Source: an uncultured Gemmiger sp.
Lineage (GTDB): Bacteria > Bacillota > Clostridia > Oscillospirales > Ruminococcaceae
Assembly (NCBI GenBank): GCA_944388125.1
Contig: CALXHO010000005.1
Coordinates: 1 to 64,000, forward strand
Length of the DNA stretch: 64,000 nt
Direction: 5' to 3'
The notes under the pieces: generated by a model
What the model was told of the DNA's origin: nothing
Database searches by the model: none
Seen by the model: the letters and a program-made list of their open reading frames with translations, nothing else
Translations under genes and position numbers: made by a program
Shown: positions 43,343 through 52,431 of the stretch, piece after piece
Layout of the letters: the number at the start of each line of letters is the position of its first letter
Position numbering within the stretch: position 1 is the first letter of the stretch

Positions 43343-44854
43343 TTAGTGTTTGCCGCGCAGACGGCGGCGCAGGATGCGGGCCAGGTCTTTGGCGGTTTCC
43401 TCGGCATCCTGCCGTGCGCCCAGAGCACAGTCAAGGTGCTCGGGCGCGGCGTGGGCCTGGGCATGGGTGCAGAGCGTCAGGCAGCCGTACCCCGCCTGCT
43501 GGGCAGCCAGAGCCAGCAACCACCACCCAGCCGGGCCGTCCAGGGGCGGCAGTCCCTGGGGAAAAGCCTCTCCCCGCAGAAAGACACAGCGTCCCCAGGG
43601 CAGCGGCAGGGGCTGCTCGGCAATGGGCGTCTGCCAGCCCAGACGGGCAGCCTCGGCGCGGAGGGCGGGTAGAATCCGCTGCCACTCCCCCGCTCTGGCT
43701 GCATACCCCGGGCCGTATGCCGGGGCGGCCGGGGCCGCAATCCCTGCCAGCGGGTGGGCCGCCAGAACAGCGCCCGCCGCGCGGCGGAGCTTTTCGTCCT
43801 CCGCCAGCGTGCGGTCCCTGTTCTGGAGATACCAGGCCTCCGGTGTGGCCGGGGCACCGGCAGGCGGATGGTACAGGCAGAGGATCTCCCCCGGGCGGAT
43901 CTCCGGCGCCGGCTGTCCCGGCTGCCAGAGGGCCAGCCGGACGGGCGGGGTGCCCTCCGGGGTGCTGCTTCCCCCATCGGCAGGCAGCGCGGCGTTCCAG
44001 TGGAGGTTCTGCGCCATGGGGGCCAGGGGTTGGGTGCGCAGCAGTGAGCGGATCAGATCGTCCACCGGGTAGTCGGTCTCGGTTTTGAGCCAGTCGTACA
44101 GTTCGGCAGCGGCGGTGCCGTCGGTGCGGCGCAGTTCATCCTCATAGGGTGTGAAAAAGCTGCGCCGTTTGAAGAAGGGGCAGTCCCGCCGGGCGACCAG
44201 TTCCCGCGGGCAGGCCATGATGGGATTGACAAAGATCGATTTCAGGTCGCCGGTGTCGGCAGATGTATCCCAGCGGTAGCCCAGATCGGCAAAGTAGCGG
44301 GTAAAGCGCGCCTCATGCCCTGCCACCGACTGCTCGTAGCTCTGCGGCAGGGGCATGGTCTCCCAGTAGTTCCAGAACTCCCGGGAATGCAACAGCCTTG
44401 CCCGGACTGCGATAAAGTGGGACTGGATGTGCTCGGGCACCTCGCCGTATTCCGTCCGGAAGCGGCGGCTCTTCATGGCATAGTGCCGAGTCAGGCCCCA
44501 GAAATCCAGCTCAGGGCGGGCGTCCATCTTTTCAAACAGCGCCCGCAGCGGCGTGACCGGCCCGGCCAGGGTGTAATTCATGAGGATCAGCTCCTCAATG
44601 CCGTCCAGCCCCTGCCTTTTGAGCTGCATCAGGGCATCCCGGTAGGCGCCCACATCAAAGCCGGTGTTTTCCCGCTCGAGAATCTGTACCTCCAGCGCCT
44701 CCACCGCCTTGCGGGAGGCGGCGTTGAGTCTGCCGTTTGTCACAAACAGCAGCCCGCCGCACTGGGCGCGCATGGCACGCACGGCAAACAGGCAGGCGTT
44801 GTCCGCCTGCCCGTTGAGATCATAATGAAAGTAGATGACAAAACGTCCGGACAT
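43343..44854 (-). CDS. RgpF-type polysaccharide protein, variant with divergent C-terminal half
   Basis: 503 residues. The first part (to about residue 290) matches the rhamnan-synthesis F family: IYFHYDLNGQADNA, FVTNGRLNAASRKAVEAL, RENTGFDVGAYRDAL, LDFWGLTRHYAMKSRRF, EHIQSHFIAVRARLLHS and PFFKRRSFFTPYEDELR. The following 210 residues are Ala/Pro/Leu-rich and do not resemble the second half of the neighbouring paralogue. The start at 44854 has GGGGGAAG. It may glycosylate or partner the neighbouring RgpF; whether the tail is functional is unclear. Confidence 0.82.
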   Translation of the reverse strand: MSGRFVIYFHYDLNGQADNACLFAVRAMRAQCGGLLFVTNGRLNAASRKAVEALEVQILERENTGFDVGAYRDALMQLKRQGLDGIEELILMNYTLAGPVTPLRALFEKMDARPELDFWGLTRHYAMKSRRFRTEYGEVPEHIQSHFIAVRARLLHSREFWNYWETMPLPQSYEQSVAGHEARFTRYFADLGYRWDTSADTGDLKSIFVNPIMACPRELVARRDCPFFKRRSFFTPYEDELRRTDGTAAAELYDWLKTETDYPVDDLIRSLLRTQPLAPMAQNLHWNAALPADGGSSTPEGTPPVRLALWQPGQPAPEIRPGEILCLYHPPAGAPATPEAWYLQNRDRTLAEDEKLRRAAGAVLAAHPLAGIAAPAAPAYGPGYAARAGEWQRILPALRAEAARLGWQTPIAEQPLPLPWGRCVFLRGEAFPQGLPPLDGPAGWWLLALAAQQAGYGCLTLCTHAQAHAAPEHLDCALGARQDAEETAKDLARILRRRLRGKH

Positions 44855-44875
44855 CTGTCTTCCCCCTGTGGGACG

Positions 44876-46819
44876 TCAGTCCTCGTAGCTGTCGAGATGG
44901 GGGCCGAACACCGCGCGCTTGACGCCCATCATCCGGTTGTAGGCTGACTCCGGCATGCGGTCCCGCAGCCAGTTGCGGGCACGGCGGCGCTTGGTGTTGG
45001 CATAGGATCCGTAGACCTTGAGGCCGAAATGCCGCTTGGCCGCAAAGATGGAGATGGCGCGGGACGCCCCCCAGAAGGTGGTGCAGTCCATGATGCGGGC
45101 CAGCGGACGGATCATCCCGATGGCATAGGCCTGCATGGTATCGCTGTGCTGCACGGCAAAGACCGAACTCATGACAACGGCGGGATAGTACCCCGCCCCC
45201 TGCGCCACAAAAGGATAGATGCGCTCGATGGCATGGCTGATGGTGCCGTCCGGGGCCAGGGGCTCGGGCGGGAAATCATCGTGGTGCCATTCCCGGTCAA
45301 ACAGCGGGCGCAGGGCCTTGACCCGGAACCAGAACACGCTGCCGAAGGGGGCGATGGGTGATTTTTCCCCCGAGATGGGCACGTCGGTGCCCAGTTTTTT
45401 CATCAGGGCCTTGGTGTTGTCAAAGTTGGGGCCCCAGCCGCCGGAGCACATATTGAGAAAATAGGCACCGTGGGTCGGGAAGGGCGGGCAGAGAATGCCC
45501 AGGAAGGGGTCCTTCTCAAACTCGGTCAGGACGTTGAGGACATGGTCCTTGCTGCGGCAGATATTCTCATTGCAGACATAGCCGAAGCTGGCGCCCACGC
45601 TGCCGGGCTTGGTCTGGATCGCCTTTTTGTCGTGCATGAAGCAGGCGTAGTCGTAATCCTTGAGCTCCGGCGCCAAATCGCACAGGAAAGCAGCCACATC
45701 CCGGCCGCGGTTTTCCACCACCTTGACGGTGACGCTGTGCACCGGCAGATCGGCAAAGCAGGCCTCGATGGCGGCCTTCTTCTCCTCGGTGTTGGTGGAG
45801 ACGAAAATGTCGGTCTCCGGCGGCATCTTGGCGGCAAATTCCTTGCTCTGGGGCAGCATATCGGGAAAGAACAGGTGCATGGCCAGGGCAATACGGCGGG
45901 TCTTGCGGACCTGCTCGGCACACTGGGGGTCCTGCAGCCGCTCGGGGATGATGCGGGTCAGGGCAAGGTCCCGGGTAAAGTCGTGGGGATGCATGGTACG
46001 GATCATGTTGCGCCACAAGAGCTCCATCGGATAGTTTGTCTCGTTGCGCAGGTAATCGTACAGTTCCCGGGCGGGCTCGCCGGCCGTATCGTTGAGGTAA
46101 GCCTCAAATTCATGCATGAAGCTGCGGCGCTTGAACAGCGGGCACTTTTTGTCCCGCAGCAGCCGCACCGGGCAGACCAGCAGCGGATAATCGGTGAATT
46201 CCTTGAGGTCGTCGGTCTTGACGTAGACATCCCACTTGAACCCCTTGTCGGCAAACAGTTTGGTGAACACTGACTCATACCGCTGCACCGAGTCCATATA
46301 GCCCTGGATCATGGGCATGGTATCCCAGTAATTCTGCAGCTCAGAACTCTGGATAAACCGCTTGCGGTAGACAATGAAATGGGACTGGATATGCACCGGC
46401 AGATGATCGTACAGGTGCTTGCCCTTGAAAGGATTTCCCTCGGCGCCGTGATGGATGGTCAGGCCCCAGAAATCCAGGTCGGGGTTCTTGGCCATCTCCT
46501 CAAACATCTCGGCCAGAGGGCGCACCGGGCCCATGAGGGTGGAGTTGGTCATGACCACCTCATCAAATTCGGACAGCTTTTCCCAGCCGTAGGAGTCGAT
46601 GGCCGTCTTGTAGGCCCAGACATCCAGGCCCTTGTTCTCCCGTACGATAATGTTCTGAGTGAACTGCTCAAAGGCGGCGCGGCCCTGTTTGCTCAGCTTG
46701 CCGTTGACGACCACCACCAGCTCGGACAGATTCTTGCAAAGATCTGCCAGGTAGTAGGTCAGAAAATCATCGACATAGCCGTTTTTTTCATAGAAGAAGA
46801 AGATTCCCAGTCGTTTCAT
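44876..46819 (-). CDS. Rhamnan synthesis protein F family (RgpF)
   Basis: 647 residues covering the full family. The N-terminal half reads IFFFYEKNGYVDDFLTYYLA, VRENKGLDVWAYKTAI, PDLDFWGLTIHHGAEGNPF, VHIQSHFIVYRKRFI and CPLFKRRSFMHEFEAYL. The C-terminal half reads IFVSTNTEEKKAAIE, VVENRGRDVAAFLCDLA, CFMHDKKAIQTKPGSVGASF and PFGSVFWFRVKALRPLF. RgpF is needed for rhamnose-glucose polysaccharide synthesis in streptococci and is thought to add sugar units. It starts inside the epimerase stop (ATGA). Confidence 0.88.
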   Translation of the reverse strand: MKRLGIFFFYEKNGYVDDFLTYYLADLCKNLSELVVVVNGKLSKQGRAAFEQFTQNIIVRENKGLDVWAYKTAIDSYGWEKLSEFDEVVMTNSTLMGPVRPLAEMFEEMAKNPDLDFWGLTIHHGAEGNPFKGKHLYDHLPVHIQSHFIVYRKRFIQSSELQNYWDTMPMIQGYMDSVQRYESVFTKLFADKGFKWDVYVKTDDLKEFTDYPLLVCPVRLLRDKKCPLFKRRSFMHEFEAYLNDTAGEPARELYDYLRNETNYPMELLWRNMIRTMHPHDFTRDLALTRIIPERLQDPQCAEQVRKTRRIALAMHLFFPDMLPQSKEFAAKMPPETDIFVSTNTEEKKAAIEACFADLPVHSVTVKVVENRGRDVAAFLCDLAPELKDYDYACFMHDKKAIQTKPGSVGASFGYVCNENICRSKDHVLNVLTEFEKDPFLGILCPPFPTHGAYFLNMCSGGWGPNFDNTKALMKKLGTDVPISGEKSPIAPFGSVFWFRVKALRPLFDREWHHDDFPPEPLAPDGTISHAIERIYPFVAQGAGYYPAVVMSSVFAVQHSDTMQAYAIGMIRPLARIMDCTTFWGASRAISIFAAKRHFGLKVYGSYANTKRRRARNWLRDRMPESAYNRMMGVKRAVFGPHLDSYED

Positions 46820-47670
46820 ACAGTCTCCTCGTTGGTCTGCGCGTCCTTCAGGATACTTTCGATGCGGGAGGGGTCGCCCCAGACTCCCGGGCTGTCATAG
46901 GGACGATCCGGGTAGGCACCGTAATCCAGGCGGATGTGATACCCCTTGTCCCGCAGGAACTGCTCCACGCGGTCGGCCAGGGACATGGGCTTGCCGGTGC
47001 ATACATTGATGATGCCGTCCACCTTGGTCTGTACGCTGGCCAGCACAATCATGCGGGCCAGGTCATGGATGTCAATGAAATCATACAGGTTCTTGCCGCT
47101 GGTGAACGGGAACGTCTTTTTGCCGTCCAGCTCGGCCTGGGTGATCTTGGCAAAGATGGAGCTGCCGTGGGCCTCGTCACCGGTGATATAGTAAGCACGC
47201 AGCCAGTGCAGATGGCAGGAGGAATCCTTGAGGGAGAGCATCAGGCTCTGGCGCAGGGCATTCTTGGCGATGCCGTACTGGCTCTGGGGATCGCAGGGGG
47301 TGTTTTCGTCAATGGCCCCCTCCCAGTAGCCCACCTCGTGCATGGTGCCCATGACGGTCAGCGCAGGCAGCCCGCCTTTGGCCATATTGTTGAGAAACAC
47401 CACATGGCTGGACAGGTCCTTCATATGGGAAGGGGCATTGTGGATGAAACCATCCCGCCATGCCATATGAATCAGCACGTCGGGCTCACCCATCTGATGA
47501 TAAATATCGCGGTTGCCGCTGAAGATGGGCACATCGCAGAACTGCGCGCGCTCATCCACACCTTTGAACGAAAAGTCGGAGGCAATGACCTTGTATCCGC
47601 GGTCCAGTGCCTCCTTGACAACGTGGCGACCGATGTAGCCGCCCGCGCCGGTCACAAGAATCGTTTTCAT
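46816..47670 (-). CDS. NAD-dependent nucleotide-sugar epimerase/reductase
   Basis: 284-residue extended SDR protein: nucleotide loop TILVTGAGGYIGRHVV, VLIHMAWRDGF, LTVMGTMHEVGYWEGAIDE, catalytic YGIAK (YxxxK) and a C-terminal substrate domain (INVCTGKPMSLADRVEQFL). Probably modifies an NDP-sugar used by the operon; the exact sugar cannot be told. Both ends overlap the neighbours by 4 bp. Confidence 0.85.
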   Translation of the reverse strand: MKTILVTGAGGYIGRHVVKEALDRGYKVIASDFSFKGVDERAQFCDVPIFSGNRDIYHQMGEPDVLIHMAWRDGFIHNAPSHMKDLSSHVVFLNNMAKGGLPALTVMGTMHEVGYWEGAIDENTPCDPQSQYGIAKNALRQSLMLSLKDSSCHLHWLRAYYITGDEAHGSSIFAKITQAELDGKKTFPFTSGKNLYDFIDIHDLARMIVLASVQTKVDGIINVCTGKPMSLADRVEQFLRDKGYHIRLDYGAYPDRPYDSPGVWGDPSRIESILKDAQTNEETV

Positions 47671-48704
47671 TCTCTATCCTCCCTGTTTGGGAACCATTGG
47701 TACAATCCCTGCAGATGCACCGCGTACAAAAAAAGCGCCAGTATCTGCTTCTTATTTTGCCCTTCCACGCGCAAAAAGTCAATTCCTTTGGATGGCAGCG
47801 CCTCGTCCAGCGCCTGCCGGAGCGTCCGCCAGCTTTCCCGGCGCACCTTGTGCGGAGCATGGGCGTCCCGGAGCTGGTGCATCAGAAAGGTGATGAGCTC
47901 CGCCCTGCGCTCGCTGCGGACGGGATCGCCGTTTTCCGGCGTGCACCAGCGGGCCAGCGCTTCGGCCTCCGCCTGCGCCCACAGAACGGCGGCTTGCACC
48001 CGGGCTTCCACCGCCGCCTGAGAAAAGCAGGCCGAGGTGCTGCCCCGGGCCCGCTCATAATGCAGGCAGGCCACCTGCGGCAGGTACACCGCCCGCTCCA
48101 TCCGGGCATGGAAAGCAGCGTTAAAAACAAAGTCCTCCACGCCCCGGCGGCAGCGGGGATCAAAGCAGAGATTTCCCAGCGCCGCCCGGCGGTAGATGGC
48201 ATTCCAGACAAACAGCGGTCCCGCCGCACGCAGAAAAGCACCGTAGTCCTGCGGGTTCTCCCCGCGGATCAGACGGCAGGCTTTTCCCGCCGGGTGGCGG
48301 AGCTCAGACTCATGGCCGGCGGCATCGCTGCGGAACAGACGGTAGTCCAGCCGGACCAGGTCGGCGTCGTTTTCCTTTGCCGCGGCAAGAGCCGTTGCGA
48401 GGAAATCGGGCAGGAATACATCATCGTCATCGCAGAAAGAGACATACTCCCCCACTGCCAGTTCCAGTCCCCGGTTGCGGGCGGCGCAGATGCCGGCATT
48501 GGCCTGATGCACCGTCCGCACCCGGCGGTCGGCGGCAGCGGCGGCATCGCAGAGAGCGGCACTGCCGTCGGTGGAGCCGTCATCCACGAGGATCAGTTCC
48601 AGGTCCTGCAGCGTCTGGCGCAGCACGCTCTGCACGGCAGCCTCCAGATGGGCCGCCGCGTTATAGACCGGCATGATGACACTGACAGACGCCACAGACT
48701 TCAC
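47667..48704 (-). CDS. Family 2 glycosyltransferase
   Basis: 345 residues with a GT-A domain: VSVIMPVYNAAAHLEAAVQS, LILVDDGSTDGS, NAGICAARNRGLELAVGEYV and the metal-binding FCDDDDVF. The start is GTG at 48704, overlapping the upstream stop (GTGA). Cytosolic donor-sugar transferase for the surface polysaccharide; sugar unknown. Confidence 0.88.
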   Translation of the reverse strand: MKSVASVSVIMPVYNAAAHLEAAVQSVLRQTLQDLELILVDDGSTDGSAALCDAAAAADRRVRTVHQANAGICAARNRGLELAVGEYVSFCDDDDVFLPDFLATALAAAKENDADLVRLDYRLFRSDAAGHESELRHPAGKACRLIRGENPQDYGAFLRAAGPLFVWNAIYRRAALGNLCFDPRCRRGVEDFVFNAAFHARMERAVYLPQVACLHYERARGSTSACFSQAAVEARVQAAVLWAQAEAEALARWCTPENGDPVRSERRAELITFLMHQLRDAHAPHKVRRESWRTLRQALDEALPSKGIDFLRVEGQNKKQILALFLYAVHLQGLYQWFPNREDRE

Positions 48705-50545
48705 GCATCCTTTCCCGGGGCAGAGCCGCCTTTGAGCAGGCTGTACACCGTATCATAGGGCAGCGGCAGCCGCAAAAGCCGCCGCAAAAATCCGATTTTC
48801 CAGCGGGAGGTCCCCAGATCCCGTGCCAGGCGGGCAGGGTCTTTCAAGTAACTGCCCGCAGGCGCCGGGGCCGCCAGCCGAAAGCTGACACCGTCCTCCA
48901 GTGTAAAATCCCCAAAGCAGGTCGCCTGCCGCATTTTGGGGCGGCGGGCCATCTGCAAAAAAGGCCGGATGGCCATGTCGGGGGACAGTTCCGTCTCCCC
49001 GAGCGGAGAATCCTTCCACTCTTTGGCAAAGCAAAGTACACCCCGCTGCACCGAAAGCAGTTCCGCCGGGGGCGCAGCCTGCTCCCGCACCGGGCTGACG
49101 GCATTGCCCGCCTTGTGATACCCCAGTGTCGGGCCGCAGGGCTCCGAGATCAAGTATTCCAGCAGGGGCTGGGACATCCAGAACCACAAAGGCGCCGGTT
49201 GGCCGGCAAACAGGCAGACTTCCGCCTGGGAACGGGGCAGGCGCTCAAACAGGCGGCTGTCACAGGCGAGGTACAGCCCATGCAGCGGCACGCCGCAGAG
49301 TTCCTGCAGCACCCGCTGGGTGGTGCCCCCGCTGCCGATATCCACCAGCAGGGTGCCCGGGCGGGACAGGTCAAAGTCGCGGAGATAGGTGCGCACATTG
49401 GCGGCACTCTCCCGTACGGGCATGCCCGCCGTGCCCCGGCTGAGGGCGGCGATCTTCAGCAGCAGCTGGGTCAGCTCGGCGTCGGCGGGACGGCGGCGCA
49501 GGTCAAACATCCGTCGGCCGTCATAGCCGGGCAGCTCTGTCCCGGGGGCAAAGCCGCAGAAGGTCAGAATGTCATCCACCCGCATGACCTGCCGGGGCAG
49601 CGTGTCCAGCAGCAGTGTCTGGGCTTCCGGTGTCATGGGACGCATGAGCAGCGCCGGGCAGAGACTGCGCCGGGAAACGCAGAGGTAGCTGGACTCCTGC
49701 TCTCCCAGCAGGCGGCAGACCTCCCGCACCAGGTACATATCCCGGGCGAGAAAAACCAGTCTCCCCCGTGGCCGGGCATCCCGATGGGCGCGCAGCCAGC
49801 GGGCAAAGGCCAGCACCAGCGGCCCCATCACCGTGTAGCCGAAGGCTTCCTCCGGGTCGTCGAGCATCTGCCCGTGGTTGGCACAGAATGCCGCAAGAGC
49901 CCCCTCTGCCCTGTCTGTGGGTTCGGGGAAATAGTCGGGGCGGGGCAGGCGACCGGGCAGCTTGACGCCGCGGATGCCCGCCAGAGCCGCACCCATACAG
50001 TCGGCGCGGCGGTCGTCCCCCAAGAACAGGACATCGCGGGGGGAAAGCCCGGTCTTTTCCAGAAACAGCCGGAAAAGCTTGCCGCTGCGCTTCTGCACGC
50101 CGTACTCCGACGAGACAAAAAGGCCGTCGGGCTCCTCATAGCCGCAGGCTTCGAGCGTGGCGGCTATGGCCTGGGCGGGCAGGTACATATCGGATATGAC
50201 ATACACCTTCTGCCCCCGCGCCCGGCAGGCACGGTAGAGTGCCTGCACTTTCCGGTCAGGCACCGCCAGTGCGGTTTCGGTGCGGATCTCCGCCTCAGGG
50301 TCGAGGCCCTCCAGCTCATGGCGGGAGTAGATCTCCGCCAGTGTCACTTCCCGGGGCACGCAGGCTGCGCGGGCTTCCGCCTCGGCAGCGACACGCCGGG
50401 CGGCAAAGCCCTCGGGTGCGGTGCCGTCTGCCTCCATCAAGGCAAACACATCGGTTGGGGCGGCGGCATCCCGGTGGATCAGGGTATCGAACACGTCGAA
50501 AGCCACCGCCCGGTAACGGCCGGCAAGCCGGTCAAGATCCTGCAT
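48701..50545 (-). CDS. HAD-like protein of surface-polysaccharide clusters
   Basis: About 614 residues. The first about 200 form a HAD phosphatase domain (AVAFDVFDTLIHRD, VYVISDMYLPAQAI, SGKLFRLFLEKTGL, DVLFLGDDRRADCMGA). The rest (200-614) contains PRGRLVFLARDMYLVREVC, TLLVDIGSGGTTQRVL and a hydrophobic middle, and matches no family I can name with certainty; similar proteins occur in polysaccharide loci. An alternative ATG at 50575 exists; 50545 was chosen for AAAGGACGG. It overlaps the upstream GT gene by 14 bp and the downstream one by 4 bp. Confidence 0.78.
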   Translation of the reverse strand: MQDLDRLAGRYRAVAFDVFDTLIHRDAAAPTDVFALMEADGTAPEGFAARRVAAEAEARAACVPREVTLAEIYSRHELEGLDPEAEIRTETALAVPDRKVQALYRACRARGQKVYVISDMYLPAQAIAATLEACGYEEPDGLFVSSEYGVQKRSGKLFRLFLEKTGLSPRDVLFLGDDRRADCMGAALAGIRGVKLPGRLPRPDYFPEPTDRAEGALAAFCANHGQMLDDPEEAFGYTVMGPLVLAFARWLRAHRDARPRGRLVFLARDMYLVREVCRLLGEQESSYLCVSRRSLCPALLMRPMTPEAQTLLLDTLPRQVMRVDDILTFCGFAPGTELPGYDGRRMFDLRRRPADAELTQLLLKIAALSRGTAGMPVRESAANVRTYLRDFDLSRPGTLLVDIGSGGTTQRVLQELCGVPLHGLYLACDSRLFERLPRSQAEVCLFAGQPAPLWFWMSQPLLEYLISEPCGPTLGYHKAGNAVSPVREQAAPPAELLSVQRGVLCFAKEWKDSPLGETELSPDMAIRPFLQMARRPKMRQATCFGDFTLEDGVSFRLAAPAPAGSYLKDPARLARDLGTSRWKIGFLRRLLRLPLPYDTVYSLLKGGSAPGKDA

Positions 50546-51470
50546 TTCCGAGTTCGCCGTCCTTTCCGTAAACATAAAAATCAGTCTTTCCGGGGTACCG
50601 GATGGGCGGATAAAACCGCACCCCCGCCGCAAAGGAGCTCCAGATAATCCCCAGCCGCTTGCCCTTGTCCGGATCTTTGCCCATGAGCACCTGCACAGAA
50701 TGCCAGGCATCCTTGCACAAAAGCCACAGCCAGCCCACAAGGCCTTCTCCGCGGTAGAGCACCACGTCGTTGCGGTAAAAATACCGGTAGCGGTCCAGGC
50801 GGTCGGGGGTGTCCTTTGCAATATTGACCACCGTCTTGTTTTTCATGGCGTGCACCACCCGGCTTTGGGGCACGGTATAGCAGGTCATTTTGCGGGAGAT
50901 CCGCCGGGTGAATTCCCAGTCATCCGACCAGATGAAGAATTCCGCAATGGGCAGGCCGAACGCCCGCACTGTGTCGGCGCGGAGATACAATGAGACAAAA
51001 CTTGCCATGACGCTGGGCACCGGAGCGTCGCCATACCCGGTGATATCCTGGTACGGGGTGCGCCGCTGGCGGTTCATGGGCTGGTCGTTGCCCTCCCGGT
51101 CCACCGCCCGGGAGGACAGCCAGCCGATGCCATCCCCCAGTTCCCGTTCACAACGCAAAAGCGCCGCCAGAGCACCAGGTTCCGGCAGCGTATCGTCATC
51201 CATCAGCCAAAGGCTCTCGTATCCGGCCTCCACCGCCCTCTTGACTCCCAGGGCAAAGCCCCCTGCACCGCCCAGGTTTTCGCCCGGGTTGATGCTTTTC
51301 AGGTCAGGGCCGGCCAGCATCCGGAGCAGCTCGTCGGTGCCGTCGGTGCTGGCGTTGTCCACTACAAGGATGTCACAGGCGGCTCCCTGCTGGCCACGCA
51401 GGCAGGCAATGCACTGAGTCAGCAGTTCCTTGCGGTTATATGTCACCACCACAGCCGCGATGGATTGCAT
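50532..51470 (-). CDS. Family 2 glycosyltransferase, GlfT/rhamnosyl-transferase-like
   Basis: 312 residues: AVVVTYNRKELLTQCIACL, ILVVDNASTDGTDELL, NLGGAGGFALGVKRA, metal-binding LMDDDTLPEPGA and IWSDDWEFTRRI. This pattern is close to galactofuranosyl/rhamnosyl transferases. GAAGGAG lies before the start at 51470, 6 bp after the DUF4422 gene. Confidence 0.88.
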   Translation of the reverse strand: MQSIAAVVVTYNRKELLTQCIACLRGQQGAACDILVVDNASTDGTDELLRMLAGPDLKSINPGENLGGAGGFALGVKRAVEAGYESLWLMDDDTLPEPGALAALLRCERELGDGIGWLSSRAVDREGNDQPMNRQRRTPYQDITGYGDAPVPSVMASFVSLYLRADTVRAFGLPIAEFFIWSDDWEFTRRISRKMTCYTVPQSRVVHAMKNKTVVNIAKDTPDRLDRYRYFYRNDVVLYRGEGLVGWLWLLCKDAWHSVQVLMGKDPDKGKRLGIIWSSFAAGVRFYPPIRYPGKTDFYVYGKDGELGNAGS

Positions 51471-51476
51471 AGCATA

Positions 51477-52247
51477 TTACTCCTTCTGCTTTTTGGGGAA
51501 CAGCTTGCGCATCAAAAACGCACTGCCCTTGCGCAGCCAGTGCTGACTCTCCATATATACCACATCCAGTTCCTCATAGGAGATGCGGTTGGTGATGAGC
51601 CAGGCGTCCAGCAGGCGCTCGCTGACAAAGCCGAACACCCGCTTGTCGTTGGTGGAATAGTCCGAAATGTCCAGTTCCCGTTCCAGTTCAAACAGAATGT
51701 CAAACAGCCAGGTGCTGTAATGTTCCAGCAGTTCTTTGCGCATGACGAACATATTGAAGTGGTGCCCGTGGGTCTTGGACATATACATGTCGTAGGCGGG
51801 CAGATACTCGGGGCACTTGCGCTCGATAATGCGGCGGGTGACCGCCAGATCCTGCTGGTGGTGGGCATGGATATACTGGGTATAGTTTGTCTCGATATAA
51901 TAATGCCGCTGTTTGGGCAGGATGACGTTGGTGTGCTGCAGGATCTCGTTCAGTTCTTCCCCCGAGATGACCCGCTGCTTTTTGGGTGCAAAACGATGGC
52001 GGCGGCTGCCGAAATAGCGGCGGTAATGCACGATGCCGATAAAATCCGCATCAATGTTGTGCACCGCCCAGTACAGCCCCGTCAGTTCACAATAATTCCA
52101 GTTTTTATCCGAGATATTCTCGCCCGTATCGTCACCGACATAACCAATGTCGGGATGGATGGCATGCCCCATCTGCACCGGCAGGTAAACCGGATCATCC
52201 GGCACCCAGTAGGGCTTGTGTGTTGCAATGATGATCTTGGTTTTCAA
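51477..52247 (-). CDS. DUF4422-family glycosyltransferase
   Basis: 256 residues with the family signature IIIATHKPYWVPDDPVYLPV, IGYVGDDTGENISDKN, YCELTGLYWAVHNIDADFIG, HYRRYFGSRRHRF and LPKQRHYYIETNYTQYIHAH. Members occur in capsule/exopolysaccharide loci as presumed transferases. The start is TTG at 52247 with GGGGA about 6 nt upstream. It is the first gene of the polysaccharide operon. Confidence 0.85.
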   Translation of the reverse strand: MKTKIIIATHKPYWVPDDPVYLPVQMGHAIHPDIGYVGDDTGENISDKNWNYCELTGLYWAVHNIDADFIGIVHYRRYFGSRRHRFAPKKQRVISGEELNEILQHTNVILPKQRHYYIETNYTQYIHAHHQQDLAVTRRIIERKCPEYLPAYDMYMSKTHGHHFNMFVMRKELLEHYSTWLFDILFELERELDISDYSTNDKRVFGFVSERLLDAWLITNRISYEELDVVYMESQHWLRKGSAFLMRKLFPKKQKE

Positions 52248-52356
52248 AGTCTATCCCCGTTTTTTCATGGCAGGCACCGGTCTTGTCCGGTCGGCCCGCT
52301 GTGATCGGTATCGCCCACATGCGGGTGCATATGGACAAAACAACACTTATTATGTA

Positions 52357-52384
52357 AGTATATCGCTTTTTGCGCAGATTACAA
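52357..52384 (-). promoter_or_regulatory. Polysaccharide operon promoter
   Basis: Minus-strand TTGTAA (52379-52384), 16 nt, TATACT (52357-52362), in an AT-rich gap between the ABC-F gene and the operon. Confidence 0.55.
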
Positions 52385-52431
52385 GTTACAGATAGACAAC
52401 AGAGTTGTAAAATCTGCCGCTGGGACGGGAA

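Noticed and set aside
42301..52431. Horizontal transfer of the polysaccharide operon
   Set aside because: Base composition and codon choice look like the neighbours, and there is no transposase, integrase, tRNA or direct repeat at the borders.
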